From positions 1 to 64,000 of the forward strand of contig CAZAPG010000009.1 of assembly GCA_964486935.1 (NCBI GenBank): DNA of 64,000 bases. Direction: 5' to 3'. This stretch comes from CAZAPG01 sp964486935. Lineage in GTDB: Bacteria; Chloroflexota; Anaerolineae; 4572-78; J111. The notes under the pieces were generated by a model. That model made no database searches. It worked only from the letters and a program-made list of their open reading frames with translations, and had not been told where the DNA came from. The translations under genes were made by a program, and so were the position numbers. This document shows positions 48,006-55,425 of this stretch, in pieces; the stretch's first letter is position 1; the number at the start of each line of letters is the position of its first letter.

Positions 48006-49562
48006 ATGACCCTTAAAACCTTATCCAAAGCGATGGAAGTGGCCTCAGAAGTTATGGAGAACGACGAGTTCAAAATTAACCCCAAAGATTTCTTCTCCGC
48101 CAGAGAGCGGGGCGGCTCGGTGGGCACGCAAATTGCTCAGCTTACCGCCTCGCTGGCCGATGCGGCCCAACTGCTCAACAGCAGCGTTCCCCAAAAAGAT
48201 GCGTCGGGCAATTACATTAATGTTATCTCGCCTGTAATCATGCCCAAAGAGACGCGCTCGTACCTGTGGGTGCTGGGCGCGTTGTTTTGGGCCTTTGTGG
48301 GGGTGGTGGGTTACGCCGTTACCAGCCTTGGCCCGTTACAAGGTTGGGTTGGCGGGCCGCTGGGGTTGTTTGGACTCCCCTACTGGTTGCTGTGGTTGGC
48401 ATACATTATTTTTAGCATCTGGAAAAACAGCTTTGTCATGATTCCCGATGGCTGCCAGGCGTTGATTACCAAATACCAAAAAGTAGAGGAAATTGTGGGG
48501 CCGGGCCGCAAAATGCTGCTGCACCCGCTCAAACGGGTCAGCTACATTGTCAACACCACCAAAGAGTACCCCTACAACGCGCCCATTCGCCAGGCTCCCA
48601 CCCAGGAGCGGGTTGAAGCCTCGGTAGACCTGTTTTTGCAGTTTCGCATCGAAAGCCCCAGCGATTTTATTTTTACCCTGGGCGGGGCCAAAGGCTTTTC
48701 TGAAAAGCTGCACAACGCCATCAGCGAGGTAACGCGCGCCCTGATTTACGAGCAGCGGGCCGAAGACATTTACGACCTGGTGGGCGAAAGCACCCAGAAT
48801 ATGCTGGAAAGCCTCAACCGGCAGTTTTTGCCGGCAGTGCGTTTTGTCAATGCCAACATCACCCACGCCGAACCATCGAGCCAGGAATACCGCATGGACC
48901 TGGCCGCCGCCGAAATTGTGAAGGTGGCCAAAGAAGCCTACACCTACGAGTACGAACTGAAACTGCGCAAAGAGCAAGACGAAGGCGAGCTAAACAAAGA
49001 ACTGGCCTCGCTGCGAGAGCAGCTATCCGGGATCCAGGCCGAAATTGCTACCTATCAGGCCCAAATTGACACGGCCAAAGAAAAGGCCATCAACCGGGCC
49101 AACGCCTACGCCCAGCAACTGCTCATCGAGGCCGAAAGCGAGGCCAAAGCCAATGCCGCTATGCTCGAGGCCCAGGCGCTGGATATTAGAGCCGTCAACA
49201 GCGCCCAGTACCCGGAAATTCTGGAATATCGCTTCAGGCAAGAAACGTTCAAAAAACTGGAGGGCGTAGCCGACCGGCTGCCCCAGGTCATCAATATTGG
49301 CCCGGCAGCCGATAACCAGATTGACTTTATGGAAGTTGCCCAAAAAATGCTGGGCGTCAAAGGCAAGTCGCTCTACAGCGAGGAAGATATGCGGGCCATC
49401 CGCGCCAAAATGGATGACATCACCCACCGCATTCAAAAACGCTCTGAAGAGATAAAGGTTTTGAGCCAGGGCAGCGACACCGACGGCAAAGGGATTAAGG
49501 CCAAAGTAGATGACCTCATGCCCGATGAGTCTGAAATAATTTCTAATGGAGGCCAGTCATGA
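48006..49562 (+). CDS. large SPFH/band 7 membrane protein A
   Basis: 518 residues with GGAAAGG upstream. A cytosolic N-terminus (1-75) is followed by two membrane helices (about 83-108 and 117-140), a band 7-like domain (about 145-320: VMIPDGCQALITKYQKVEEIVGPGRKMLLHPLKRVSYIVNTTKEYPYN...VDLFLQFRIES) and a long coiled coil (about 320-410) with a C-terminal helical part. It overlaps the next SPFH gene by 4 bp, so the two proteins are made in equal amounts and probably form one complex, as in prohibitin or HflKC pairs. The 270-bp gap before it holds no gene. Confidence 0.88.
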   Translation: MTLKTLSKAMEVASEVMENDEFKINPKDFFSARERGGSVGTQIAQLTASLADAAQLLNSSVPQKDASGNYINVISPVIMPKETRSYLWVLGALFWAFVGVVGYAVTSLGPLQGWVGGPLGLFGLPYWLLWLAYIIFSIWKNSFVMIPDGCQALITKYQKVEEIVGPGRKMLLHPLKRVSYIVNTTKEYPYNAPIRQAPTQERVEASVDLFLQFRIESPSDFIFTLGGAKGFSEKLHNAISEVTRALIYEQRAEDIYDLVGESTQNMLESLNRQFLPAVRFVNANITHAEPSSQEYRMDLAAAEIVKVAKEAYTYEYELKLRKEQDEGELNKELASLREQLSGIQAEIATYQAQIDTAKEKAINRANAYAQQLLIEAESEAKANAAMLEAQALDIRAVNSAQYPEILEYRFRQETFKKLEGVADRLPQVINIGPAADNQIDFMEVAQKMLGVKGKSLYSEEDMRAIRAKMDDITHRIQKRSEEIKVLSQGSDTDGKGIKAKVDDLMPDESEIISNGGQS

Positions 49563-50857
49563 CCGTACAGGAACACGGATTTTCAAAAGTTAAAGAAGCG
49601 GTAACGGTTTGGAACAATGTTCGGCAGTTGCTGCGCTCCGGCGAGGGCGAGCACCTGGTGCCGGTGGTTATCCCCAAAAGCAAGCGCGGTTTTGGCTGGC
49701 TAGCCTGGTTTGCCCTGGCCTTTTGGTTGGGCGCAACGTTGATGTTGGGCGCAATCAGGGGCGGCGGTTTTGGCCTGTTTGTGCTGGGAGTTTTGGCCGG
49801 CCTGGTGTTTGTGGGCTTTGGTGCATTCTCCTGGTGGCGCAGCGCCAAAGTAGAAATTGAAGAAGGCACCACCGGCATTTACTCTCGCTTTGGCAAAATT
49901 GAAGGCGCGCTCAGTCCGGGCCGCAACTTTTTGTGGTGGCCCTGGGATAAGGTGGAATACATTGTCGATACCTCAACCGAAATTCCCTACACTGCGCCGG
50001 TGCTGGCCTCGCCCACGCGAGAAAATGTGCCGCTCAAGTCGATTGAATTCTTTCTAAAATTCCGCATTATGGACCCGGTTAAATTTGTGCAGCGAATTGG
50101 GGCCACCAATTTTGACGCCGTTCTCAGCAGCGCCGTGCAAGATGCCATTCGCCAGCGCAGCCGCCAGGTTGAAACCGCCCGCGCCTACGATTTGCGCGGC
50201 AGTAATGTGGCCGACATGCAAGAGCTACTCAATCGCCAAATGGAACGGTACGGGGTGCGCATCATTGGGGCCAACATCCCCGATGTGCAGTTGCCCGACC
50301 AGTATCGGGAAAACCTGGCCACCCGCGAGCGCGTTGCCAAAGAGCTGGTGGCCTACGAAAAAGAGTGGGAGCTTATCCGCAAGCGGCGCACCGATACCAT
50401 TTTGATGGAAATTGAGCGGGCCAAAAAAGAACGCGATGAAAAAATTATTGTGGTCAGAGAGGCGCTCAACAAGGCCCGGCAAGAAGTGGCCCAAATGCTG
50501 CAAGAGAAAGAGACCGAAGCCGAGAAGATTCGGCTGGAAATTGAAGCCGCCGGCCGCGCCGAACTGAAATCCGCCGAAAACGAGGCCCGCGCCCTGCGCA
50601 GCCTGGGGCAATCTTACCAGGACAATCAGGCGGTGCTGCAATATCAACTGGAGTTGCAGGCCCTAAGAGTGGCTGAAAAGCTGCTGCAAAATGCGCCGCG
50701 CCCGCTGCTGGTCAACAGCCAGAGCGCTGAGGGCGGGTCGGCGTTGTCAACCTTGTTGCTGGCCAATATTTTGCCCGATTTGATGAAGCAGGCCCGCTCA
50801 AATGGTCAACAGTTTAATATGCCGGAATGGGTAAAAAACGTGGCCCAATCGGAGTAA
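49559..50857 (+). CDS. large SPFH/band 7 membrane protein B
   Basis: 432 residues. Two membrane helices (about 43-90) are followed by a band 7 domain (about 95-290: SRFGKIEGALSPGRNFLWWPWDKVEYIVDTSTEIPYTAPVLASPTRENVPLKSIEFFLKFRI) and a coiled helical part (about 250-370) with an Ala/Gln-rich end. It is related in plan to protein A but shorter. The pair is coupled by ATGA and lies directly downstream of the microcompartment genes, but it is separated by 270 bp, so a functional link is not shown. Confidence 0.88.
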   Translation: MTVQEHGFSKVKEAVTVWNNVRQLLRSGEGEHLVPVVIPKSKRGFGWLAWFALAFWLGATLMLGAIRGGGFGLFVLGVLAGLVFVGFGAFSWWRSAKVEIEEGTTGIYSRFGKIEGALSPGRNFLWWPWDKVEYIVDTSTEIPYTAPVLASPTRENVPLKSIEFFLKFRIMDPVKFVQRIGATNFDAVLSSAVQDAIRQRSRQVETARAYDLRGSNVADMQELLNRQMERYGVRIIGANIPDVQLPDQYRENLATRERVAKELVAYEKEWELIRKRRTDTILMEIERAKKERDEKIIVVREALNKARQEVAQMLQEKETEAEKIRLEIEAAGRAELKSAENEARALRSLGQSYQDNQAVLQYQLELQALRVAEKLLQNAPRPLLVNSQSAEGGSALSTLLLANILPDLMKQARSNGQQFNMPEWVKNVAQSE

Positions 50858-50944
50858 AATAACAACGCTAATTTTTAATGGGCGCGGTCACAATTTTGTC
50901 GGGGCTTACGCGGTTGCCAACTTCTGCTGATAATTGCGTAAGCC

Positions 50945-51571
50945 CTACAGAAAAGAAACCAGGTCCAAATGCCCTCGTGGTGTTACATAGGGCAGAAAGA
51001 CGCCGGCCAGCAGGCTCAGATAATGGTCTATCATTTGTTCCACCGATCTATCCCGATAATTCATCCAATAGTCTGACAACCAGAAACGACCTATAAGCGA
51101 GCAATGCGCAGCCAGCCGTTTCATTTCCGCTTCTGTAACTTCTTGGCTAAGAAAACCGGTTGCTCGCAGATGAGTAAACTTTTCCACAAAGGAGCTGGCG
51201 CGTAGAACCTGCACCGCCTGATACTGCTCTGCCATGGCCGGATAATGTTCAATCAGGTGAACAATACTGAGCACCAAACAGCGGTATTGAAACTGGTTGT
51301 TAAAAATAAGGCGAAACATCTCAAAAAATTGCTTTAAGTCGTCTGGTTGTTTGGAAAATTGAATGGTTTGTGAATTGAGACCAGACAGCCGTTGGCTTAG
51401 AGCAATAATGATATCCTCTTTTTTGGGAAAATGATAGGTCAGGTTGCCAGGGCTTAGGTTTAATTCTCTGGCCAACTCTCTCATCCCTATTGCTTCAAGC
51501 CCATTCTGGTTGAAAAGATATAAGGCTCTATCCAGAATCTGTTCTTTGGTTGATTGTTTTTTCCTTGACAA
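50945..51571 (-). CDS. TetR-family transcriptional regulator
   Basis: 208 residues. The N-terminal helix-turn-helix (about 8-55): KEQILDRALYLFNQNGLEAIGMRELARELNLSPGNLTYHFPKKEDIIIALSQRL. The C-terminal part is a ligand-binding helical domain. It is divergent from the cupin gene, with an 80-bp spacer holding a palindrome, so it likely represses itself and the cupin. No match with the exporter operator is seen. Confidence 0.92.
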   Translation of the reverse strand: MSRKKQSTKEQILDRALYLFNQNGLEAIGMRELARELNLSPGNLTYHFPKKEDIIIALSQRLSGLNSQTIQFSKQPDDLKQFFEMFRLIFNNQFQYRCLVLSIVHLIEHYPAMAEQYQAVQVLRASSFVEKFTHLRATGFLSQEVTEAEMKRLAAHCSLIGRFWLSDYWMNYRDRSVEQMIDHYLSLLAGVFLPYVTPRGHLDLVSFL

Positions 51572-51607
51572 TGTCCTAATCCTGTGGTTTAATAGTACAC
51601 TGTACTA
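51565..51607 (+). promoter_or_regulatory. cupin promoter with TetR-type palindrome
   Basis: TTGACA (51565-51570) and TTTAAT (51588-51593) with 17-bp spacing point towards the cupin gene. The palindrome TAGTACACTGTACTA (51593-51607; arms TAGTAC/GTACTA) overlaps the expected transcription start. The divergent TetR gene ends the argument: this is its likely operator. Confidence 0.65.
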
Positions 51608-51651
51608 TATTGTAATCAATAACCACATTTTATACAAGATGAGGAAAAATA

Positions 51652-52197
51652 ATGGATTATCCCAAAAGAATAGATAACGGCGCGGGTGAGGTGCTCATCT
51701 TTGAACGGCTGGTTCAATCATCCAAGGGTGATTGCCTGGAAGTGAGTAATGAAGTGCAGCCGGGCGCCGGGCCGCCGATGCACGTTCACTTTAAACAGGA
51801 AGAAGCCCTTACCGTTGTTGCCGGCAAATTAGGGTATCAAATTCTTGGAGAAGAGCCTCAATTTGCCAATCCGGGCGAGACAGTTATTTTCAAACCTGGC
51901 GTTGCCCACAAATTCTGGGCCGAAGGCGACGAAGTGTTACGCTGCACGGGGTATGTAAAGCCCGCGCATAACCTGGCGTACTTTCTTTCAGAGATATACA
52001 AATCCACAAAGAACAACGGGGGCAAAAAGCCAAACGATTTTGAAGCGGCCTATCTGCTGCATAAATATCGAACCGAATTTGACCTGCTCGACGTGCCCGG
52101 CTTTGTCAAATCAACATTATTTCCCATTTTTCGGTTTATTGGCCACCTGTCCGGCAAATTCAAGAAATATGAAAATGGCCCCTCGCCGGTTGGGTAA
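51652..52197 (+). CDS. cupin-domain protein
   Basis: 181 residues. The cupin barrel (about 20-110) has metal-ligand motifs HVHFKQEEALTVVAGKLGYQI and PGVAHKFWAEG, giving His-His-Glu-His. A helical C-terminal extension (about 115-181) with many basic residues is of unknown role. It is under TetR control by layout. It might be a small dioxygenase or isomerase, or a ligand-binding protein. Confidence 0.85.
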   Translation: MDYPKRIDNGAGEVLIFERLVQSSKGDCLEVSNEVQPGAGPPMHVHFKQEEALTVVAGKLGYQILGEEPQFANPGETVIFKPGVAHKFWAEGDEVLRCTGYVKPAHNLAYFLSEIYKSTKNNGGKKPNDFEAAYLLHKYRTEFDLLDVPGFVKSTLFPIFRFIGHLSGKFKKYENGPSPVG

Positions 52198-52288
52198 AAA
52201 ATCAGCAATTGGTTGGGCAAGGCCAGCCGGTTGTGTTGAGTCTAAATAAAATTTTATTTTATACCAAGGAGATAACAAAGGAGTCTAA

Positions 52289-53191
52289 ATGAAAAAAATA
52301 TTGAAGTGGGCCGGTATTGTAATAGCGCTGCTGGTTGTGCTGGTTGTGGCGGCGGTTGGCGCGCTTTTTGTGGTCAGTAATTCTCGACTTAATGCCAATT
52401 ACCAGATTAGCCCTGAGCCGGTAGCGATTCCCGCCGATGACGAAGCCATCGCTCAGGGTGAGCATATCGCCACTATTCGGGGTTGCGCCGATTGTCATAA
52501 TGGCGACTTATCGGGCAACCCATTTATTGAAGACCCGGCCCTGGGAAATCTCTACGCCTCTAATCTTACTGCCGGGCAGGGTGGGGTAGGCGGCAGCTAT
52601 AGCGATGCCGATTGGGTGCGGGCCATTCGCCATGGGGTAGGCCCCGACGGCAAGCCGCTGCTCTTTATGCCGGCTCAGGAATTTTACTTTTTAAGCGACG
52701 AGGATTTGGGCGCGTTGATTGCTTACATCAAATCGGTGACGCCGGTTGATAAAACATTGCCGGAAAATAGCATTGGCCCTTTGGGCCGGGTTCTGTTTTT
52801 GGCGGGACAACTCCCCCTGATACCCGCCGAAATGGTAGACCACAATGCGCCCCGCCCGGTTGCGCCGGAACCGGGAGTTACGGTAGAATATGGCCAGTAT
52901 ATGGCCGTAGGTTGTGTGGGCTGCCACGGGCCTAACTTCTCCGGTGGACCCATTACCGGAGTGCCGCCCGATTGGCCGCCGGCCTCCAACCTGACGCCCG
53001 CCGGTAATCTGAAAAACTGGTCGGAAGACGATTTTATCATCGCCATGCGCACCGGCCTTACGCCCGAAGGCTACAACCTTAACGCCACCTACATGCCCTG
53101 GCCCGGCCTTGGGCAAATGACCGATGATGAACTGAAGGCCATTTGGGTTTATTTGCAATCGCTGCCGCCGACGCCTACCGGCCAGCGGTAA
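52289..53191 (+). CDS. membrane-anchored dihaem cytochrome c
   Basis: 300 residues with AGGAG twice upstream. An N-terminal membrane helix (about 8-30) is followed by two class I-like cytochrome domains: CADCH (about 67-71) and CVGCH (about 210-214), with methionine ligands likely in LLFMPAQEF and TYMPWPG. It may feed electrons to a periplasmic acceptor. Related dihaem proteins occur with dehydrogenases, but none is adjacent. It is in the same direction as the cupin. Confidence 0.9.
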   Translation: MKKILKWAGIVIALLVVLVVAAVGALFVVSNSRLNANYQISPEPVAIPADDEAIAQGEHIATIRGCADCHNGDLSGNPFIEDPALGNLYASNLTAGQGGVGGSYSDADWVRAIRHGVGPDGKPLLFMPAQEFYFLSDEDLGALIAYIKSVTPVDKTLPENSIGPLGRVLFLAGQLPLIPAEMVDHNAPRPVAPEPGVTVEYGQYMAVGCVGCHGPNFSGGPITGVPPDWPPASNLTPAGNLKNWSEDDFIIAMRTGLTPEGYNLNATYMPWPGLGQMTDDELKAIWVYLQSLPPTPTGQR

Positions 53192-53206
53192 ACGCTACCA
53201 TAAGAA

Positions 53207-53248
53207 GGGGCAGCGCCTTGCCTTTGTAAGAGAAGCAGGCGCTGCCCC
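53207..53248. repeat. 11-bp inverted repeat hairpin
   Basis: GGGGCAGCGCC (53207-53217) and GGCGCTGCCCC (53238-53248) with a 20-nt loop, followed by A-rich sequence and a ribosome binding site at 53262. No T-run is present on the plus strand, so it is not a clear terminator. It may mask or expose the start region of the next gene. Confidence 0.5.
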
Positions 53249-53272
53249 ACAAAAAAATTCAGAGAGGAGTAA

Positions 53273-53893
53273 ATGTCGCAGGCAAACGTAAACCGGCCAT
53301 TTCCCGGACTTGTCCACCGCCATGAGCCGGATGTTGATGTAATTACCTGGTCTAATAAAGATACGCCTAAAAATACCCCGCTGTACCTGGCTTTTATTGG
53401 CGGTTTAATTGTTGCCGCGCCGCTGGCCATTTTTTTAACTATCCGTCTGTTTAACGATATAGTTGGAGTGGGTAACAACATTATTCTTACCACCGGCGAA
53501 CTGCTGGTTTCGGCGTTTATTGTGTTAGCCGGCTGGGGTGCCGTGGCCGGAATGAGCTATTACTTGATACGCCTCTCCTGGACCGAGTCGATTAGAATTT
53601 CAAATAATGAACTCAGGCTGACCTACTCCGGGCCGCTGGCGCCCAGAGGCAAGCGTTTTGCGGCCAACCAGATTTGGCGCCTATCTTTTGAAAGAGTTGG
53701 CAATGAGCGAGACCGGGAGGCTCGCTTTACGTTGAACATCTTCAACCTGGACGACAGGCGAGAAACGCTGGCCTACTGGATACGAGCCGAAGAAAACTAC
53801 CAGCTATTTCTACTGCTGGATAAAATATTTAAACAGCGCGGCTGGTCTGTCCAATCAACATCAGATTTTTCCTCAAAATCCTCTTTCAATTAA
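53273..53893 (+). CDS. two-helix membrane protein with PH-like C-terminal part
   Basis: 206 residues with AGAGGAG upstream. Two membrane helices (about 36-58 and 68-92) are followed by a beta-rich part (about 100-185: IRISNNELRLTYSGPLAPRGKRFAANQIWRLSFERVG...YWIRAEENYQLFLLLDKIF), like bacterial PH-domain (bPH) membrane proteins. Function is unknown. It precedes a gene-free gap holding a TGACA/TGTC palindrome and then PFK. Confidence 0.7.
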   Translation: MSQANVNRPFPGLVHRHEPDVDVITWSNKDTPKNTPLYLAFIGGLIVAAPLAIFLTIRLFNDIVGVGNNIILTTGELLVSAFIVLAGWGAVAGMSYYLIRLSWTESIRISNNELRLTYSGPLAPRGKRFAANQIWRLSFERVGNERDREARFTLNIFNLDDRRETLAYWIRAEENYQLFLLLDKIFKQRGWSVQSTSDFSSKSSFN

Positions 53894-53913
53894 TCCCCAT
53901 CCAAAAAATATAT

Positions 53914-53947
53914 GACAGTTGTCTTGTAATCTGTGACAAACGTTACT
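53914..53947 (+). promoter_or_regulatory. possible PFK promoter with TGACA/TGTC palindrome
   Basis: TGACAGTTGTC (53913-53923) is close to the TGACAATTGTCA of the 9.66-kb site. Overlapping TTGTCT (53919-53924) and a weak GTTACT (53942-53947) with 17-bp spacing could form a promoter for PFK. Evidence is limited. Confidence 0.35.
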
Positions 53948-54043
53948 TCTATGCGGCCAACAAACGGATTACATTAATAGTTGGAGCTATGCGCATCCGT
54001 TTTGACCGAAATAAACAAAAATCCAGCCAATGGAGGAATTATT

Positions 54044-55246
54044 ATGGCAACTGTTCAAAAAACAAAAGGCGTTATCGGCATTTTAACCGGCGGCGGCGAT
54101 GTGCCGGGCCTCAACCCGGCCATTCGCGCCGTGACTATCCGGGCTTTAAGAGAAGGCTATCAGGTTATTGGCCTGCGCCGGGGATGGGCCGGCGCCATTG
54201 AAACTATCCGCGATAAAGCAGTCGATAACAGCGAAAATTATCAAATTCTAACCGAAGAAATCGTCAACCGGGCCGGACGCACCGGCGGCACTTTTTTGCA
54301 TACCTCGCGTACCCGGCCCAGCAGTGTTAAAAAAGATGATGTGCCAGACCACTTAAAGGATAAATATGCCGATGATGTCAATGACCTGACCCCCGAAGTG
54401 CTGCAAAATCTTGATTTTCTGGGCATTGATTATCTCATCCCCATTGGCGGCGATGACACCCTGAGCTACGGCGTTGAACTGTACAAACAGGGCCTCAAGG
54501 TGGTAGCCATTCCCAAAACTATGGACAACGACGTGCCCGGCACCGATTACTGTATTGGCTTTAGCACCTGCGTTACCCGCACTATTGAGCTGGTCAACAA
54601 CCTGCGTACCTCGGCCGGCTCGCACGAGCGTTTTTTGGTTTTAGAGGTGTTTGGCCGGTACGCCGGTTTTACCGCCTTGTTGCCCACTATGGCCGGCGCG
54701 GCCAACCGCTGCGTTATCCCCGAACACAAATTTGATATTGACCAGCTTACCCAACTGCTGGTTGAAGACCGCTTTAAAAACCCCAGCCGCTACTCGGTGG
54801 TGATTATTTCAGAAGGGGCTATGTTTGAAGGGGGCGAGATGGTTTTCAAAAGCGCCACCACCGACGCCTACGGCCACAAAAAACTGGGCGGCATTGGCGA
54901 CCTGGTTTCTGAGGAGCTAAAGGCTCGCGCTCCCAAGTTTACAGGCGGCAAAAAAATCAACATTATCAACCAAAAGCTGGGCTATCTGGTGCGCTGCGGC
55001 AACCCCGATGCCATCGACTCGATTGTGCCAATGGCCTATGGCAACCTGGCGCTCGACCTGCTGCTGGACGGGATGCACGGGCGCATGGTGGTGTTGAAAA
55101 ATGGCCGCTATGATAATCTGCCCCTCGATGTAGTGACCAGCTCTAAAAAGTTTGTCAACGTTAAAGAACATTACAACACCGAGCGGCTGCGGCCTCACTA
55201 CCGCAGCTTTGAAATGAAACCGCTATTTATTATGACCAGCGAGTAA
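54044..55246 (+). CDS. 6-phosphofructokinase, probably PPi-dependent
   Basis: 400 residues from ATG 54044 with TGGAGGA upstream. Fructose 6-phosphate is phosphorylated in glycolysis. Motifs: TGGGDVPGLNPAIR, GGDDT (135-139) and PKTMDND (157-163). Asp138 and Lys158 are the residues found in pyrophosphate-dependent enzymes, where ATP-PFKs have Gly at both positions (GGDGS, PGTIDND). The substrate-binding FSTCVTRTIE and YLVRCGNPDAIDS segments are also seen. The reaction would therefore be reversible. It shares its pathway with glpX and TAL-PGI in this window. Confidence 0.92.
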   Translation: MATVQKTKGVIGILTGGGDVPGLNPAIRAVTIRALREGYQVIGLRRGWAGAIETIRDKAVDNSENYQILTEEIVNRAGRTGGTFLHTSRTRPSSVKKDDVPDHLKDKYADDVNDLTPEVLQNLDFLGIDYLIPIGGDDTLSYGVELYKQGLKVVAIPKTMDNDVPGTDYCIGFSTCVTRTIELVNNLRTSAGSHERFLVLEVFGRYAGFTALLPTMAGAANRCVIPEHKFDIDQLTQLLVEDRFKNPSRYSVVIISEGAMFEGGEMVFKSATTDAYGHKKLGGIGDLVSEELKARAPKFTGGKKINIINQKLGYLVRCGNPDAIDSIVPMAYGNLALDLLLDGMHGRMVVLKNGRYDNLPLDVVTSSKKFVNVKEHYNTERLRPHYRSFEMKPLFIMTSE

Positions 55247-55278
55247 AACCCGACCACAAACCTTTGCCAAAAAAATTT

Positions 55279-55310
55279 AAGCGGCTACCCATCCCCAGGG
55301 GGCCGCTTTT
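55279..55310 (+). terminator. intrinsic terminator after PFK
   Basis: AAGCGGC/GCCGCTT with an inner CCC/GGG pair, then four T. An outer repeat TTGCCAAAA (55264)/TTTTGGCAA (55313) encloses it. Confidence 0.75.
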
Positions 55311-55365
55311 CATTTTGGCAATTTTAAGGAAAAAAATAAACATCCAACCAAATTTTAAGATTTTA

Positions 55366-55393
55366 TGATACAATACTGTTTAACGTTGTTAAA
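55366..55393 (+). promoter_or_regulatory. extended -10 promoter and palindrome before the TIR gene
   Basis: TGA followed by TACAAT (55369-55374) forms an extended -10. Eleven bases later, TTTAAC-GTT-GTTAAA (55379-55393) is a perfect 6-bp-arm dyad covering the expected start. The -35 is not convincing. Confidence 0.5.
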
Positions 55394-55425
55394 AATATTA
55401 GCGCAACCCAACAAGGATTGTTCCA

